64,000 nt of DNA, taken from assembly GCF_947242115.1 (NCBI RefSeq), contig NC_074720.1:31560145-31624144 (forward strand). The letters are read 5' to 3'. The position numbers were made by a program, and so were the translations under genes. Shown piece after piece: positions 1 through 13,052 of this stretch. This DNA comes from Biomphalaria glabrata (lineage: Eukaryota; Mollusca; Gastropoda; Planorbidae). Every line of letters starts with the position of its first letter. The stretch's first letter is position 1. Under the pieces are notes generated by a model. The model had not been told where the DNA came from. It saw only the letters and a program-made list of their open reading frames with translations, and did no database searches.

Positions 1-440
1 GTCGTTATGGTAGAGCGGCTAATGACTCACATAATGACTACGGTTCATCTCGTAGAAAGAATAAAATTTATCTCGTAGAACGACTATGCTTCGTCTCGCA
101 CAATGACTACGATTCATCCAGTAGAAAGACTACGGTTAGTCTCTCAAAACGACTTTGGCTCATCTACTAGATCACCTACGGTCCGTCTTATAGAACGACT
201 ACGGTTCCTCGCGTAGATCGACTACGGCTCATTTCGTATAACATTCTACGACTATTAGTTGGGTTTTACAAAGGGTCGACCCATAAATATTAGCCTTTAC
301 TAAACTGCTGTTCATCTCGCAGAACGACTTTGGCTCATCTCGTAGAAGGACTGCGGTTCCTTTCGTAGAACGACTTAGGCTCATCCCGTAGATCAGCTAG
401 TGAGCTTGGTTTTACTTGGGTCTTCCCAAAAATATCAGCC
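1..440. repeat. degenerate tandem repeat, unit about 30 bp
   Basis: A motif close to 'CTCGTAGAACGACTACGGTT' recurs about every 30 bases with many substitutions. A partly unrelated stretch around 240-305 interrupts it. The array runs off the left edge. It lies on the 3' side of the LITAF-like gene (minus strand), so it is probably in that gene's intron. No coding frame is convincing. Confidence 0.6.
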
Positions 441-543
441 TCTACCTAGCTATGTGTGCGTCAGATACGCGCTTAATCTCCTGACCTAAAAAGTCTGCTA
501 TAAAAGACAGCACAGAATGCGAAGGTTCTTCAACCCAGATTAC

Positions 544-3016
544 TTGCCATCCAATGGTAAAGAGACAACACATAGTCCACGTGCACCAACCAACCACCGG
601 ATCTGTCATTGTCGTAATCTCAGCGTTGCAATACTGGCAGATAATGTGTACGGGAGTATCCATCCAAAGAAGACTTTTGTTTCCAACGACAGGCATCTGG
701 TCGTAGACCGAGGGCCTGTAACGACACAGTTTCGAATGATAATAGCAATTATTTTTAGAGTACGCATTTTTTTAAAGCGAAATTCTCCTTCCCCCCTTTT
801 TTAAAGCTTACTTTTACAAACTCACTCTGTCTGTAAAACGTGTGTACACATTATTTCTCCCACACCCATTCTCTGATCAAGATGAAACTTCGCACAATTA
901 TTCATTGACACAGACAAGATATAAATAAAATTTAAAAAGTAACAAATTAGACAATCAATTACTGGTAATTCACTATTTTGTTAAATAGCAACAAGTGAAA
1001 CTAATACTTCAGTATTCTCTGTGTGGCTACATTTGTTGGGTTTAGTCCCATTAAATAATTGTTATCGCTATTTCTCCCTCACGCGTTCTCCGATCAAGCT
1101 GATACTTCAAATGCACTCAATATTTTTTTAAATGTCATATTATTCAGGAAATTAAATGGGCTCTATCTTATCTTTTTACTTTGAAACTTGTGTTCTGACT
1201 GAGTCTTATTTCTGTAATAGTTTTTTTTTTTTTTAGCGTTCCCCTAAAGGGGAATAGCCGCAATTAGTTGGGTGCGGTCTGTCCGTCATCCTTCCATTTC
1301 GTCCCATTTAGATCACATAAACTAGAAAAGATGTTGAAAATTTGACACCATGATAGTTTAGATCTTTCAAAGCTCTGACGCAACGTACACTTTTTTTTTT
1401 TATCTAAAAGCGAACCATTCAATTTTGAAAAGTAAATATGCAAGCAGTTTTGTCACACAAATACACCAGTTTTAGAACTATTCACTATTGATAGTAAAAA
1501 CACGGGACACTATTACAAAGTGAGATATCTGTAATATATAATTTAAAGGTATTTATGCAAAGTTTTTGATTATTTCTAAAAAAAAAATGTAAAAAAAAAA
1601 TATTTATATTACTAAATAGAGTACTTTATTCTATATAAGCTATTTACATTTTAAATAAAATGTTAACTTTTGTTTTAAAAGTGAAACAATGTATTTAGCA
1701 TGCAGGTAAGTCGAACTTAATTTAAAACATTATTTTTTAAGCAGTGTTTCATATTAAGCACTCGCAGTACACCGTGCCACAGCATAAAACAATTTATAGA
1801 TTTAACCAAAAGGGAAAAGTTTCTTCCGGCCTTGAATGAGAGATAGGCTCTTTAGATAACGGTCTATTAGATAATCATTCAATCAGATAATCTATATTCA
1901 CATTGAACCAAATCTTCTTCATACCAGTTCATTGAATGTTAATGAATGTTAATTTAATACTAAAATCAATATACACTTGTATCTCCGTATTATGTGGTAT
2001 CATGTGGTCAGTCGGCATAACAACATGAAAATATCAACAAAACTTTCGGTAAGTAGACGTGTCTTCTTTTTGTATTGTCATACACGACTTACTGGTTGTT
2101 GATAGTTTTTAATTCATAGCTTGTAGTATTCTTACCGAAAATATTGAATACCGCCTTTTTACCTGCCTAGGCGGACCACTTCGGAGTCTGTGGTTCCACA
2201 CAAACTATGTTTGTAACCTTGTTTTTATATCATTTTGATAGTGGTATGTGGCACTACTTCCATAGTGTAATCATTTTTCTTCGCTCTATACACTATTCTT
2301 TTGATTTGTGTTTAACGCTATCAGATTATACTCTAATATGTGAACATGAATTCAACATGGCTGCAAATAACGTTAATGCACAAGCAAGGACAGAGAGAGA
2401 GGGAGAGAGAGAGAGGGGGGGAGAGAGAGATGGAGAGGGAGAGAGTGGGTGAGAGAGGGAGAGAGAGAGTGAGAGAGATAGGTAAGAACCTCGACGAAAT
2501 TTAATCTGAAATCACAACAAACAAAATGTTCTCTGTTGTGACTTGAACACAAGACAAGAAATTAGAAGCTTGATAAATTATCTCGCTCATTAACTACTCG
2601 ATAGCTAAAAAAAAAGTTTTTTCAACATACTGAATGGCATATGGTGGACCGGCGTTTGGATCGTATTCTTGCGGTGGATACTGCGGAGCGTTCGGATCTT
2701 GTGTTGGTGGCGGATACTGGGAGTCGCTAGAGTAATAAGATTGCCGTGGATACTGCGAAGCGTTCGGATCTTGTGTTGATGGAAGATACTGAGAGACGCC
2801 CGAGAAATAAGATTCCCGTGGATACTGCGAAGCGTTCGGATCTTGAATTGATGGCGGATACTGAGAGGCGCTAGAGTGATATGTTTGCCGTGGATTCTGT
2901 GGAGCCTCTGAAGCTCGTACTGAAGGCGGATATTGAGAACCGCGTGGTGCTTCTTGAGTAGCAATAGATGTGGGGGCAAATTCAGATGCCCTGGAGGTCT
3001 GATTGGATTTGCCCAT
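544..3016 (-). CDS. LITAF-domain protein, first two coding exons (partial)
   Basis: LITAF proteins are small monotopic membrane proteins of late endosomes with a split zinc-binding domain. Exon 1 (3016 to 2631) starts at an ATG and encodes about 128 residues. They are rich in Pro, Tyr, Gln and Ser and contain a 24-residue unit with 'SQYPPSIQDPNASQYP', repeated three times with drift. Pro-rich N-termini with adaptor-binding motifs are usual in this family. Exon 1 ends in phase 2 at a GTATGT donor. Exon 2 (715 to 544) follows a good acceptor (TTACAG) in matching phase and encodes 'PVHIICQYCNAEITT', the first CxxC knuckle of the LITAF domain, then the start of its hydrophobic segment (WTMCCLFTIGW). 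It ends in phase 0 at a GTAATC donor. The second knuckle must lie left of position 1. Symbol withheld because this may be one of many LITAF paralogues. Confidence 0.68.
806..1140 (+). repeat. dispersed repeat family B, copy 1
   Basis: Contains the family's recurring blocks: an opening like 'CTCACTCTGTCTG', then 'TTATTTCTCCCACACCC', 'AATTACTGGTAATT', 'GTTGGGTTTAGTCCC' and 'CTCACGCGTTCTCCGATCAA'. Related copies lie near 21768, 25040, 54661, 56303 and 58357. No coding capacity or clear terminal repeats. Likely a non-coding interspersed element. Confidence 0.6.
1227..1795 (+). repeat. dispersed repeat family A, copy 1
   Basis: Starts with a T run followed by 'TAGCGTTCCCCTAAAGGGGA', a short hairpin, then 'TCTGTCCGTC', 'AACTAGAAAAGAT' and 'ATATGCAAGCAGTTTTGTC'. 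It ends near 'ATAAAACAATT'. The same block order occurs at 6661, 49271 and 55311. Non-coding and AT-rich; class unknown. Confidence 0.6.
2127..2225 (+). repeat. dispersed repeat family C, copy 1
   Basis: A block of about 100 bp with 'CCGAAAATATTGA', 'TTTTTACCTGCCT', 'GGACCACTTCGG' and 'TCCACACAAACT'. It is shared with copies near 7440, 55208 and 55974. It ends in a T-rich run. Confidence 0.55.
2389..2482 (+). repeat. GA-rich microsatellite
   Basis: Impure (GA)n/(GGGA)n purine tract. The open frame that spans it is low-complexity and not taken as a gene. Confidence 0.85.
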
Positions 3017-3156
3017 GATTGGATCTTTGTTTTAGGCGACTTCACTGAACAGCATCACCACCAAGCAGTTTTAGCTAATCAAGAGAAAAGAAAATGTAAT
3101 GAAAACGTAAAATGGAGTACTAATACACCTGCAAATATAAATCTTTTCGTTAATGC

Positions 3157-3678
3157 CAGGGGCGGACTGACTATATGGGCATTTTGGCAAATGCCCGGTG
3201 GGCCGGTACTCAAATGAGCGGTAGGGCTACCTAAAGGGCCTCATGAATGCCACTAGGGCACGCATTAAATTGTTAAAGGTTTTATACTATTCTCATAAAT
3301 AAGGGGCTATATGAGCGTCATGTTAAAAACATCTTTTACAGACTACAGTGTAATACTAAATGAATCTAACACATTTTCAAAAAAGAATTTAATAGGCTAA
3401 CCTACATCCGTAGACAGTGCTATTAGTAGGCTTCATCTTTTTAGGGCCTACAAACAAAGCGAATATAAAGCAACAAAAGACCTAGCTAGGTCTATATTTC
3501 TTTCAAAGGTATAGAGCATGCATACAGTTATCTATACATTATTTTAAAAAAATAACATAATGATTTTGAGAACAGAAAGACCTATAATTGAAGTCCCGTC
3601 ATATGATATACAATTTTAATTTATGCGCCGTACTGTATAGAAATGCCTGGGCCGATTATGACATCCAGTTCGCCCCTG
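3157..3678. mobile_element. non-autonomous hAT element (MITE), 522 bp
   Basis: Left terminus CAGGGGCGGACT pairs with right terminus AGTTCGCCCCTG as near-perfect terminal inverted repeats, with the CAGGGGCG start typical of hAT transposons. The flanking octamers GTTAATGC (3149-3156) and GTTAACAC (3679-3686) agree at six of eight positions, as a decayed 8-bp target duplication would. The interior has no transposase frame. It lies just upstream (minus strand) of the LITAF gene's first coding exon. Confidence 0.75.
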
Positions 3679-3719
3679 GTTAACACATAAAACACTAAAC
3701 CAGAAGTTACAAATCGAAA

Positions 3720-3900
3720 TACAAAACCAAATCAAATACAGTCCGTATGTTAGAACAAATTCATATAAGTGCTCCTTCTTTCCTAGTGCCATTAGAGAAT
3801 GGAATAGGTTGACTAAAACAGGTCATTGATTAACATGCATGTCTAGATTGACACCTAGAAATGCGTAGGACGTAAATATCTCCTTTTTTTTGCGACAAGA
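3720..3900 (+). mobile_element. LINE 3'-end fragment
   Basis: Plus-strand translation of part of this stretch resembles the extreme C-terminus of a LINE polyprotein ('RTNSYKCSF..SAIREWN' type). It ends with 'ATGCGTAGGACGTAA' and a T-rich run. The fuller sister copy at 33345 carries the same order of blocks. Truncated at the 5' side. Confidence 0.5.
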
Positions 3901-5715
3901 GATATAGATCTAGATCTATGAGATAAGTCTGATAAGAGCTTAATTAATCATAATCTAGAATAGATCTGGATCTACATCTAGATGAAATTCTAAATCTAGA
4001 TTCAGGTCTTTAGTATGTTTTAGTTTCATTTGTGTCAAAAAGAAAACAGTTCGTTGTGATACTTAATAAAGTAGATGTCTAGCTTAATAACCTAAACCTA
4101 CTATAGGGTTTAAATCTATAATTTTTTAAAAATTAATGTAGGCCTCTACATCAAGATCTAATGCAAATGAAGAATCAAGCGGAAGTAGAAAAAGTGTACG
4201 AAATGGAGTTAAACTAGAATGCCAGGTAAGCGTTGACAATGGCTATTTAAAAAAATCCCTAAATGATTTGTTGAGACAATGTTTTAGGTCGAACTGGATT
4301 TCTGAATGTTTATGCGAGTGCCCAGAGTGTTGGCACCATGTGGATGAAGAAGTGTCATACATTGGTAGTAGCTAATTTTTTAGTTACTGAGCAATACTGA
4401 GCAATACTCAACAATTTCTTTTGAGTTTCAATCTCTTGGAAATAGTCGAATTCTAGTAAAGTTCCCTATCTGTCACACTTCATCACTTACGGAGGTCCCC
4501 TATTTACGGCCTAAGAAAAAAACAAAAAAAACAATAAGGAAAAAAACAACAACAAAACAACAACAACAAAACAATACTTATATTAAGTGTAGTTTTATTA
4601 ATTGGTTAAGATCAGTCTATGCCCTTCTAAGAGTGTATACAACTGAAGTTTCTTTTAGCATTGAGACAGCAATTGACGGTGGATGGATGACAAGGGAAAG
4701 AAGATTGAGTTACATTTTATTTAAAGTTACTGATAAAATTCCTGTTAAACTCGTAAATATAATACTATTAATTAAAAAGAACATAAATACCAAGTCTCTC
4801 GTGTAAGGAAACTTTTAATAACATTGATAACAATCCACATGAAACAATAATATAAGTGTTTTCCAGCACACATTTTTATTTCACGCAAGCACACACAGAC
4901 CCACCAGCCGCGCGGACTGCGTAAGACCCAACTGAAGGACGAAGCTTAACTATGAGTCCGTGAAAGTCTAATTTCAGCCTTATGCAGAACTAGACTGTCC
5001 CTCTCATTGAGTTATAACATTATATGCGGTCCCTTTTTTTTCTTTGTGTGATTATAGATCAGTAGGAAATACAATGATTTGAGGTCAGGTATTAATGGAA
5101 ATATGATAGACATGAGATTATCATTTCTCCTTTGATAACCAATTATGGTTTAATACATAAAAATGTTGCAGTTTTGTTGTGGACAAGGCAAATTTTTTTT
5201 CTCCCCTTGTCCAGTATATGCACTCTATCTAGCGACCCTAAGGCAGTTTGCAGTACTCAGTGCTACACCCTGACAGAGCCTGCGTTGCCGCTGACCCCAA
5301 ACTGTATCAGCACTTGCCGTTCCTTTGGATATATCCGCTGCTTGGAGAGGGGGGGGGGGCTGATGTGTGGGCGACATCGTTCTGACCATTTCCATGAGAT
5401 GATCCATTGTCGTTTCGCGACAGAAGGAGACCATAATCTAGCAAGTTTGGAGAAAGAGCTATCCAGGGAAAAGATTACTTTTCGGTTGTTGCTGTGGTTA
5501 GGTAGATCGCTACATGAACCTGTGCATTCGGTGGCAGTCTTTGGTTGGGGTAGAGTGAACTTGAACTTGACTATTTTTCCATTCTTAGACATCTTAAACC
5601 AGAAATGTACGAGTCTTGCTACCGTGTTGTCAGCACAACTACAGCTGTAAGTCTTCGGTCTTCTTCGTGACGTCAAGGACTGACTTCAATTCAAATAGGT
5701 TATCCGTGGCTGTCT
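3901..5715. other. AT-rich stretch on the 3' side of fj, no gene seen
   Basis: Contains many TCTAGATCTAGAT-like words, an A/CAA-rich tract near 4520-4570 and AT-rich unique sequence. Frames open at 5132-5650 (plus) and 5263-5676 (minus) lack domain, splice or repeat support. They lie where the 3' untranslated region of fj should be. An AATAAA on the minus strand near 4593-4598 is one possible poly(A) signal. Confidence 0.4.
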
Positions 5716-8700
5716 TCAACTTGGTATAATATCACCACTATTCACCTTTAGTCTATGACAATATCGTATCCATTGAATCACTGAGTTGAGTCTTTTAGTA
5801 AACTTTGTGTTAAAACTATCGAAACTCTCACTTTCTTCTATTTTAAGGAGCAGACGGTCACGGCCAGCTGCAAAGTTTTTTAGAAACTCTTCAGGTTGTG
5901 CCATATTGTGTAACTCTTCTAATTTGGATGTCACATTCTTCTGAAACAGACACATCGTCTGCAGCATCTGTTCGTGGAACTTGACATATCTGAAAATAAA
6001 ATAAAGTAATAATAATAATAATAATAATAATCTTTATTGTCCGTATGGAAATTTGTCTTACAATTTGTGCATTACACCGAACAAAAACATTATAACTATA
6101 AGAAACCAAAATGTACATTCACACCAGTCTCACTCATAATTTACATGTGACAAAGTTTATATAATAAATAATAAAATAATGCAGCAGGTTATGATAATGA
6201 AATAAAATAAAATAAAAAATATGGCACAATTAGTTCAAGAAAAAACTAGATCTATAGATTATCTGAGGATGATAAAAAAAAGGAAAATAATTGCTGATGT
6301 CCTGATGCATTAGAACATGGGAATAGTGAAAAGCGTAAACAAATGAACTCAGAAATGTTGAAGAAATGACACCAACAAAGCCAATGGGCGGACCTATCTA
6401 AGGTAAAAGTGAAAAAAAAGCTAGTCTAGATTCGTGTAGAACCTCTCTGTACTTCAAATTGTTGTCAATGGTACTAGAGAGGTTCTAAGGATAACAATAA
6501 TTAAGAAGAAATCAAAGAAAGATTAATATTGAAGTCAATTAAGTACTTCGTTCTTTGAACAAATAAACTTTTATTCCTTTGAATGATTGTACTCTGGGAA
6601 GATGTTGAAGCAATTTTTATTACACGCAGTGTTTAAATAAACTAGTTAAAGTTCAAACTATTTTTAGCGGCCCCCGAAAGGGGAAAAGACGCAATTAGTT
6701 TTGTGTGAAATGTCTGTCCGTCTGTCCGTCCGCCCCGTTTAGATCTCGTAAACTAGAAAAGATAGTGAAAATCCGACATCACAATATTTTAGTCCATTCT
6801 GTTGCAACGTCTCCTTTTTTCTTTTCTAAAAGCGAAAAATCTAATTTTTTAAAAATCATTTATGCAAGCAATTTCATCATAAAAATACACCACTTTTACA
6901 ACTATTCACTTTTAATAGTAACAAACACAGTAAACACTGGAGTCTCCGCGGCGTAACAGAATATAATCTTAAAAATTTTTAACACATTTATACTAGAGGT
7001 TTTTTATTTTTTCTCAAAAACGTTTTTTTTTAACAATTGAATTGCTAAGTTAAGTAAGTTCTGTCATACTAACAACTACAATTACACGAAAAAAATGTTT
7101 CCTTTTTTTTAAAGAAAAAAAATCTATTTAGTATACATATAAGTTGGACATAATTTAAAACAACAATTAAAAAGTAAATTTTCATATTATCAAGTGAACT
7201 GCATTATAAAACAATTGTTATATAACACTTAACTAAAGTAAAAATTTCCTACGAAATGTTTTTTTTTTTTTTTTGAGGAACTAGAGATTGACCATTTACA
7301 AAGCAATTAGATTAATTAGATATTCATTATAAGACATCAGTTAGGCCAAGTCACATTTAACTTCACATTCACTTTCACCTATCCTTTGGTTTGCTGAACC
7401 GCTGGGGCGCCACACAAGATCTGTCAACCTTCTTTCTCCATTCTTCTCTGTCATTTGTCTTTGATCGAATTTAATTCTGATGTTCTTTCCGAAAATATTG
7501 ATACCTGCCTTTTTACCTGCCTGGGTGGACAACTTCGGGGGCCGATTTTGGGTTTGTGTTTCCACACAAACTGTCTTTGTAACCTTGTTTCTATTTGTTT
7601 TCTATCGTCTGAGTTCCGGTATCTTTTTTTTTTTTTTGAGCCTGCATAGCATTCAAATTAGAAACCAGCAGACAGCCTAATGTGACATTTACATTGACTG
7701 TAACAAACGGATAGTTCAATTCGTGACATGTGTAGTGTTAGGCGCTTCCGCAGTGTCGATTGCAAATCAACCTAATGGAGGTAACACTCAACGCGATATT
7801 TAATCCAATAACTCAGGCGAAAGGCCGAACAATGAATAGAAGCTAGTCGACGATGTTACTGAATGTCGAACAAGTTTAATAGCAACGAAGGGAACTGTCG
7901 ACTGTCCTCTACTTCTATCCGTTTATAAAATGCGACTTATTTCTACAATATCCTGGAATAATCTGATATGTCCATGTCGGTGCGTAGGTTATGGCATTCT
8001 AGCACCAATGTTTATTAAGTGCACAATTTTTGAATGCACTTTCTTGGTTGCCTTGCTTGTAAGCTTACGGAGTGGTTTTGTTATTATGCTGGTGTAACGT
8101 CGTGTGTTTGAGATTCTTCTGTGTTCCCCTGTTTAGGGTGAGTATTTAAGGCATTACTGCACTTCGCAGTTGTTTCGCTGCCTAAGTGTTTTGGGACTAG
8201 AAATTTCAATAACAACAGGGAGTTAGTTATGGGATTATCAAGATTTACATTGGAGTTTATTATCGGCTGTGGGCCAGTGTTGAACATGTGGCGTTGTGGG
8301 ATAGCAAGGTGCAGAACTATTGTTTAATTACTATAACCACAATATTCGAATATTTAAGATTCAATGTCATTACTCCATCAGTTGTCATTATAACTTATAT
8401 TCATGTCATTAAACAGTTACATTGTTAACAGTGAGTCAATTATTTATTGTAAGCACGAAGGTGCCTGTTGAATGTCAGGGGCCCGGGCAAACGAGCTAAG
8501 GCTTTAACACAACCCTGACAGTCGACTTCTATTTCGTTCTGTCTCTAAAACCCTATCCCTGTTTTACTAGTCACGTCATTGTCACTAAGTAAAAACGTCC
8601 CTATTTTCGAAACAAATAATTAATTCCTAATCGTGTCATAACTGTAGCTGAAAGGCAAATACCCTGTAGTCTACCTACCCAGGGGGCTAGAGTTCAAATC

Positions 8701-11700
8701 CCGTCTTGAGCACAGTGTGTGTGTGTGTGTGCTGCGCGCCTAAAGACAGCACAGAAAGCTATAACACAGAAAGAGATTGGACCAGAGTGAACTGCGCATG
8801 CGTATGGCATGAAAGTCACGCTATAATTCAAAGAGATATCTAACCTTCGACCGTTGTCCAGCTGACCATACATAAGATCGTAGGCCTCCAGGAAACCGCT
8901 TTCATTGTCCACCATCCACAGCTTGGCACCTCCGTATTTTGATCTTCTCAGGTTTCTTATAGGTTCCTGGAGAATTTCTGGATTCTTATCTTTATCTGCC
9001 CCGTCCAGCATGCTGGACACCCTGCAAGGAAAACGTGTGTCGTTTTTAATCCTCTGAAGAATAATTTATGCTCGGGTTCAGAATAAAATGGGCAGGCCAA
9101 AAAAAAGAAAGAAAAAGAAGGTAAGATTTGGCATAGTGCATTAAGAGCTTTTGGGGGAGGCTTGTGTTCAAATATAGATGTAGAATAAATTTTATTCGAG
9201 ATTTGACTCAAGCTGGTCTTTTGGTACATGCCTAAAAACAGCACTGAAACTTTCTCTCTATTAACCCAAGATGTCGACCAAAGTGTTTGGCCCAGAGCGT
9301 ACTGTACATTCAATAGGAGCATGTAAACACGCACACACTTAAGAAAAGGTTTAAAAAAACAACACAATTAGATGGTAATAATAAACTCTGACAAGGATAA
9401 ACAACCCAGATATTTAGGTGGTTATAATAATTTCTGACAAGGATAAACAACCTAGATTTCGGTGGTATTATCAACCTCTTTTCAATGACCAGCAAGAAAT
9501 GTAAAAGCGCACTGTATTAGTAAGCATGAAGAGAGGCAGGCGAAAGAGACAGTTGGAAGACATCAACGCACTGACCGACCTCAAACTCCCCCCCTCCCCC
9601 CAAAAAAAAAAAAAAAGTGAGGACTGAAAGATCTATAAATAGTTGTAAAAAAAGTGTAAAATGTTTTAAATGTTTTGGATGTTCATTCAGAGTTGAAGAT
9701 AATTTTATTTTCAGTCCTAACCTCCCGCAAGACGACGGGGGGATGGCAGCGGGCAGGGTATGAACCCTGGACCTTCGAGACAACCAAACTCACATATAGA
9801 ACAACCAGGAAATCACGAGGGAGCTTATGCACTACGTTGGCCTACCAAACTATATAACAAGATAAGTTTAGGGTGAAGGAATAGGTTTAGTCGTTCAGAA
9901 TTACTAGTTGCGTTCCTTAATTAATATTAGATATCCTTTTTTTTTTTATTTGCCAAGGACAAGCACTGTGTTTATTTTTCTACGTTGATTCTAACACTTA
10001 AGATTTCTAGAGTTATTTCCCTTGTAACGCCTTTCCTAAGGAGAATGGAAAGTTTTGGGTAAGATAAAAATGAACAAGCATTTTACAAGTTTTATTATTT
10101 TAAGTTTTCGACACTAGTTTGTTATTTTTTAAATAAATATCAAGTAGATCTACAGTACTGTTCACTAGAATAGTTTTTAAATAAATATCAAGTAGATCTA
10201 CAGTACTGTTCACTAGAATAGTTTTTAAATAAATATCAAGTAGATCTACAGTACTGTTCACTAGAATAGTTTTTAAATAAATATCAAGTAGATCTACAGT
10301 ACTGTTCACTAGAATAGTTTTAGTATTTAATGTCTTTTTAAACAAAAAAAAATGTAAAGCTTAAAAGGCAAACTATTATGTACATATTAAAACTTCAGAT
10401 TCTTAGAATACCATTGTTATAAGTAAATATCGCAAATTGTAGTTTCTTTACAAATCAGAAAAACAAAATACATAAGCGAATGTTAGGCCTACACTGCTCA
10501 TATATTAGGGACATGCTCGTCTCCGGAAACAAACCAAGGATCTCTGCCAATGCTTTTTTTCACGTGTGTGTGTTTGTGTTCGATGCGCAAAAAACGACTA
10601 AACTTACCTGTCGTAATTCCCAGTTAAATAGTCGAATAAGATCATGGTTCCCCATTGAACCAAAGCCAGTACGGCATCCAGCATCTTTTTGTTGCTAAGT
10701 GACATCGGTCTGACGCGCCCCTGCTCTCCGGTGGCGTCTGTGTTTGCGCTGCGCTGTAAGAAGCTCTGAAGATTGTGTCTGCTGACCGGGACATTCGTTT
10801 TCAGCGCTTTGAGGATTGGCTCAGGCATGAACACACGTGACCTAATAGACCAGACAAGGAGAAGAAATAAACAACATAACAATAATGTTTAACGAAATAA
10901 TGTTTTAATAATAATTTTACAATGTTAATCTTGAGTAAGTAGAGTTCACGTGTGTTGTTCGTATTTGCATCCATTTTGTCATTGTTATAGAAGTTACACT
11001 GAGATGGTCAATTGTAGTCAAACTGAATTTCCATTTGTTTGGACCAATAAAAACTTTTGGTCAATTAATCAAGCAGTGGGTCAACTAATTAAGCAGTGGA
11101 TCAGCTAATAAAGTAGTAGGTCGACTATCTCTTATTTTACAATGCATATGCTGTATGTCTATATTACTCATTGGTTTTGAATATTGTATAAGTACAAGTG
11201 AAACATGTTTCTGAATAGGTTTCAATATTTTATTTACGTTTTGTAATGCGTGTTATCAATGTCCTCAATCCACATGCTCAGTCCAACATATTCATCAGGA
11301 GACCAATTCAGATGCGAGATCATCATCTCTCCGTGAGTTTGCCACTGGCTGGAGTTGAGTGCGGAGATGGCCACGGGAGGGACATTGTCCAGTTCCATGT
11401 AACGAGACAGCCAGTAGGACAGGACTTCACCTGATGATAACAGGACAGTAATATATTAATTATTGATACGATCTATGTTAAACTGGACAGTCCTATTGAT
11501 TCTTTGCATTCGTAGAGAAATACATTTAAATATATAACTCGATAACTCTTAAGTAATTGAATTTCTGATATATTTAGAAATTCTTTATTTATGGCGATTG
11601 TAAGAGATTTATAACATTTTTTAGAATTAAGAAATCAGAGTCATGCTGTTATTGAGAGCCATATCATCCATCTTAGAATTGACAAGAAAGGGAAAAAAAG

Positions 11701-13013
11701 ATGGTCTCTCGTGACGTTAAAAGCCTCAACCAGACAGAGCACTTATCTAGTACAAGCCTGCTATTCAAACCCATTGTTTTAATAAGCCTGTAAGTCAGAA
11801 CAATGTAACTTGCCTTGAATAAACCTGTTACTCGGAGCGCGGTATCGAACGCACATTTTACTGCCGTCACCAAATGTGGCGAAACCGTTCTTCTGTCTTC
11901 CACATCTTTCTTCTGTAGCTGGTTCCAAGTGTTTGATGTTCAAGTGACCACACTTCTTAATCCATTGGTCAGCTTCATATTGACCAACACCTGAGTAAAG
12001 GGACAACAACATACAAGTAATTATTTTTTTTTAAATCCAAAGGAGACAAAATAAAGGAAAAAAGTAACATTAATTTTAAAAAAATCATTTCCTCCTCCAT
12101 TCAGCTGATGGTGGTCTACAATTTCTCCAGTCGTTTCAGTGAGCTTTTCACAATCAAGTTCTTTTAGTAACAAGTGTAGCTCGCGAAGACCTTCCTTCTG
12201 GGAACAGTACCAGGAAAAAGAAGAAGAGGCAGACAGAGAAAGCGATGGGAGGAGAACATAAAAGAATGGACGGGCCTGCCATTGAAAGAGGTTCTAAGAC
12301 AAAAGACAGAGAGAAATGGAGAAAGACGGTCGACGAGTCTTGCATGGTGCCCCAACGGTCCAATAGAATAAGGGATAGGCAAAGGTAAAGCTCATTTCTA
12401 CATAAGACGGTGCGCAAAATGTATGTGTAAGTATTTTATTTGTGTAACTCTTTACTGAATACAAAGAAACTTTAAGTAAAGATGTGCCGATTGATTGTGT
12501 AGGCTAAATAGATTCTGATGAATCCACGAGGAGGTCTGTCGTAATTCAAGTTAATAAATAGGTGTATGAAGTGGAAATAGGAGAGACCATTGACTGCAAG
12601 ACGTGCATTTTAGATGAGATATATCTGGTTGAAATTAGCATTATTTCATTTGTGTTTCTACGTAGACCTACATGTACATAGAAGTTGAAAGCTGTGTACA
12701 TTAATTAACCAAAGATTTATCTATTTTTTAAAAAAGATTATTTCAAGTTCTACATTAACAAATATAATAATCGTTTACAGGTTTCGTTGTATTAGCTGCT
12801 TGGAGCTTCAAACCATCGACCGAATATCAACACACAGTTTGAGATCCTTCACGGCCTCTTCATTATCGTCCTGGGACTTGCAAGAAATGCCAAGAAACCC
12901 TTGTTAAGAAAGTGACTACAGCGGACCTAGCTACTAATTCAAGTGCTTTTTAGTTTGAGTATGAGAGAGAAAGGGGGAGAGAAAGAGAGAGAGAGAGAAT
13001 GAGAGGAGAAAGG

Positions 13014-13052
<39 letters not shown>

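Noticed and set aside
5132-5676. Overlapping frames of 172 and 137 codons
   Set aside because: No domain or splice sites. The region is just downstream of the fj stop codon, and both strands are open by chance.
8460-8525. TGTCAGGG...CCCTGACA inverted ends suggesting a solo LTR or tiny transposon
   Set aside because: Only eight matching bases about 50 bp apart. No second LTR or target duplication could be found by eye.
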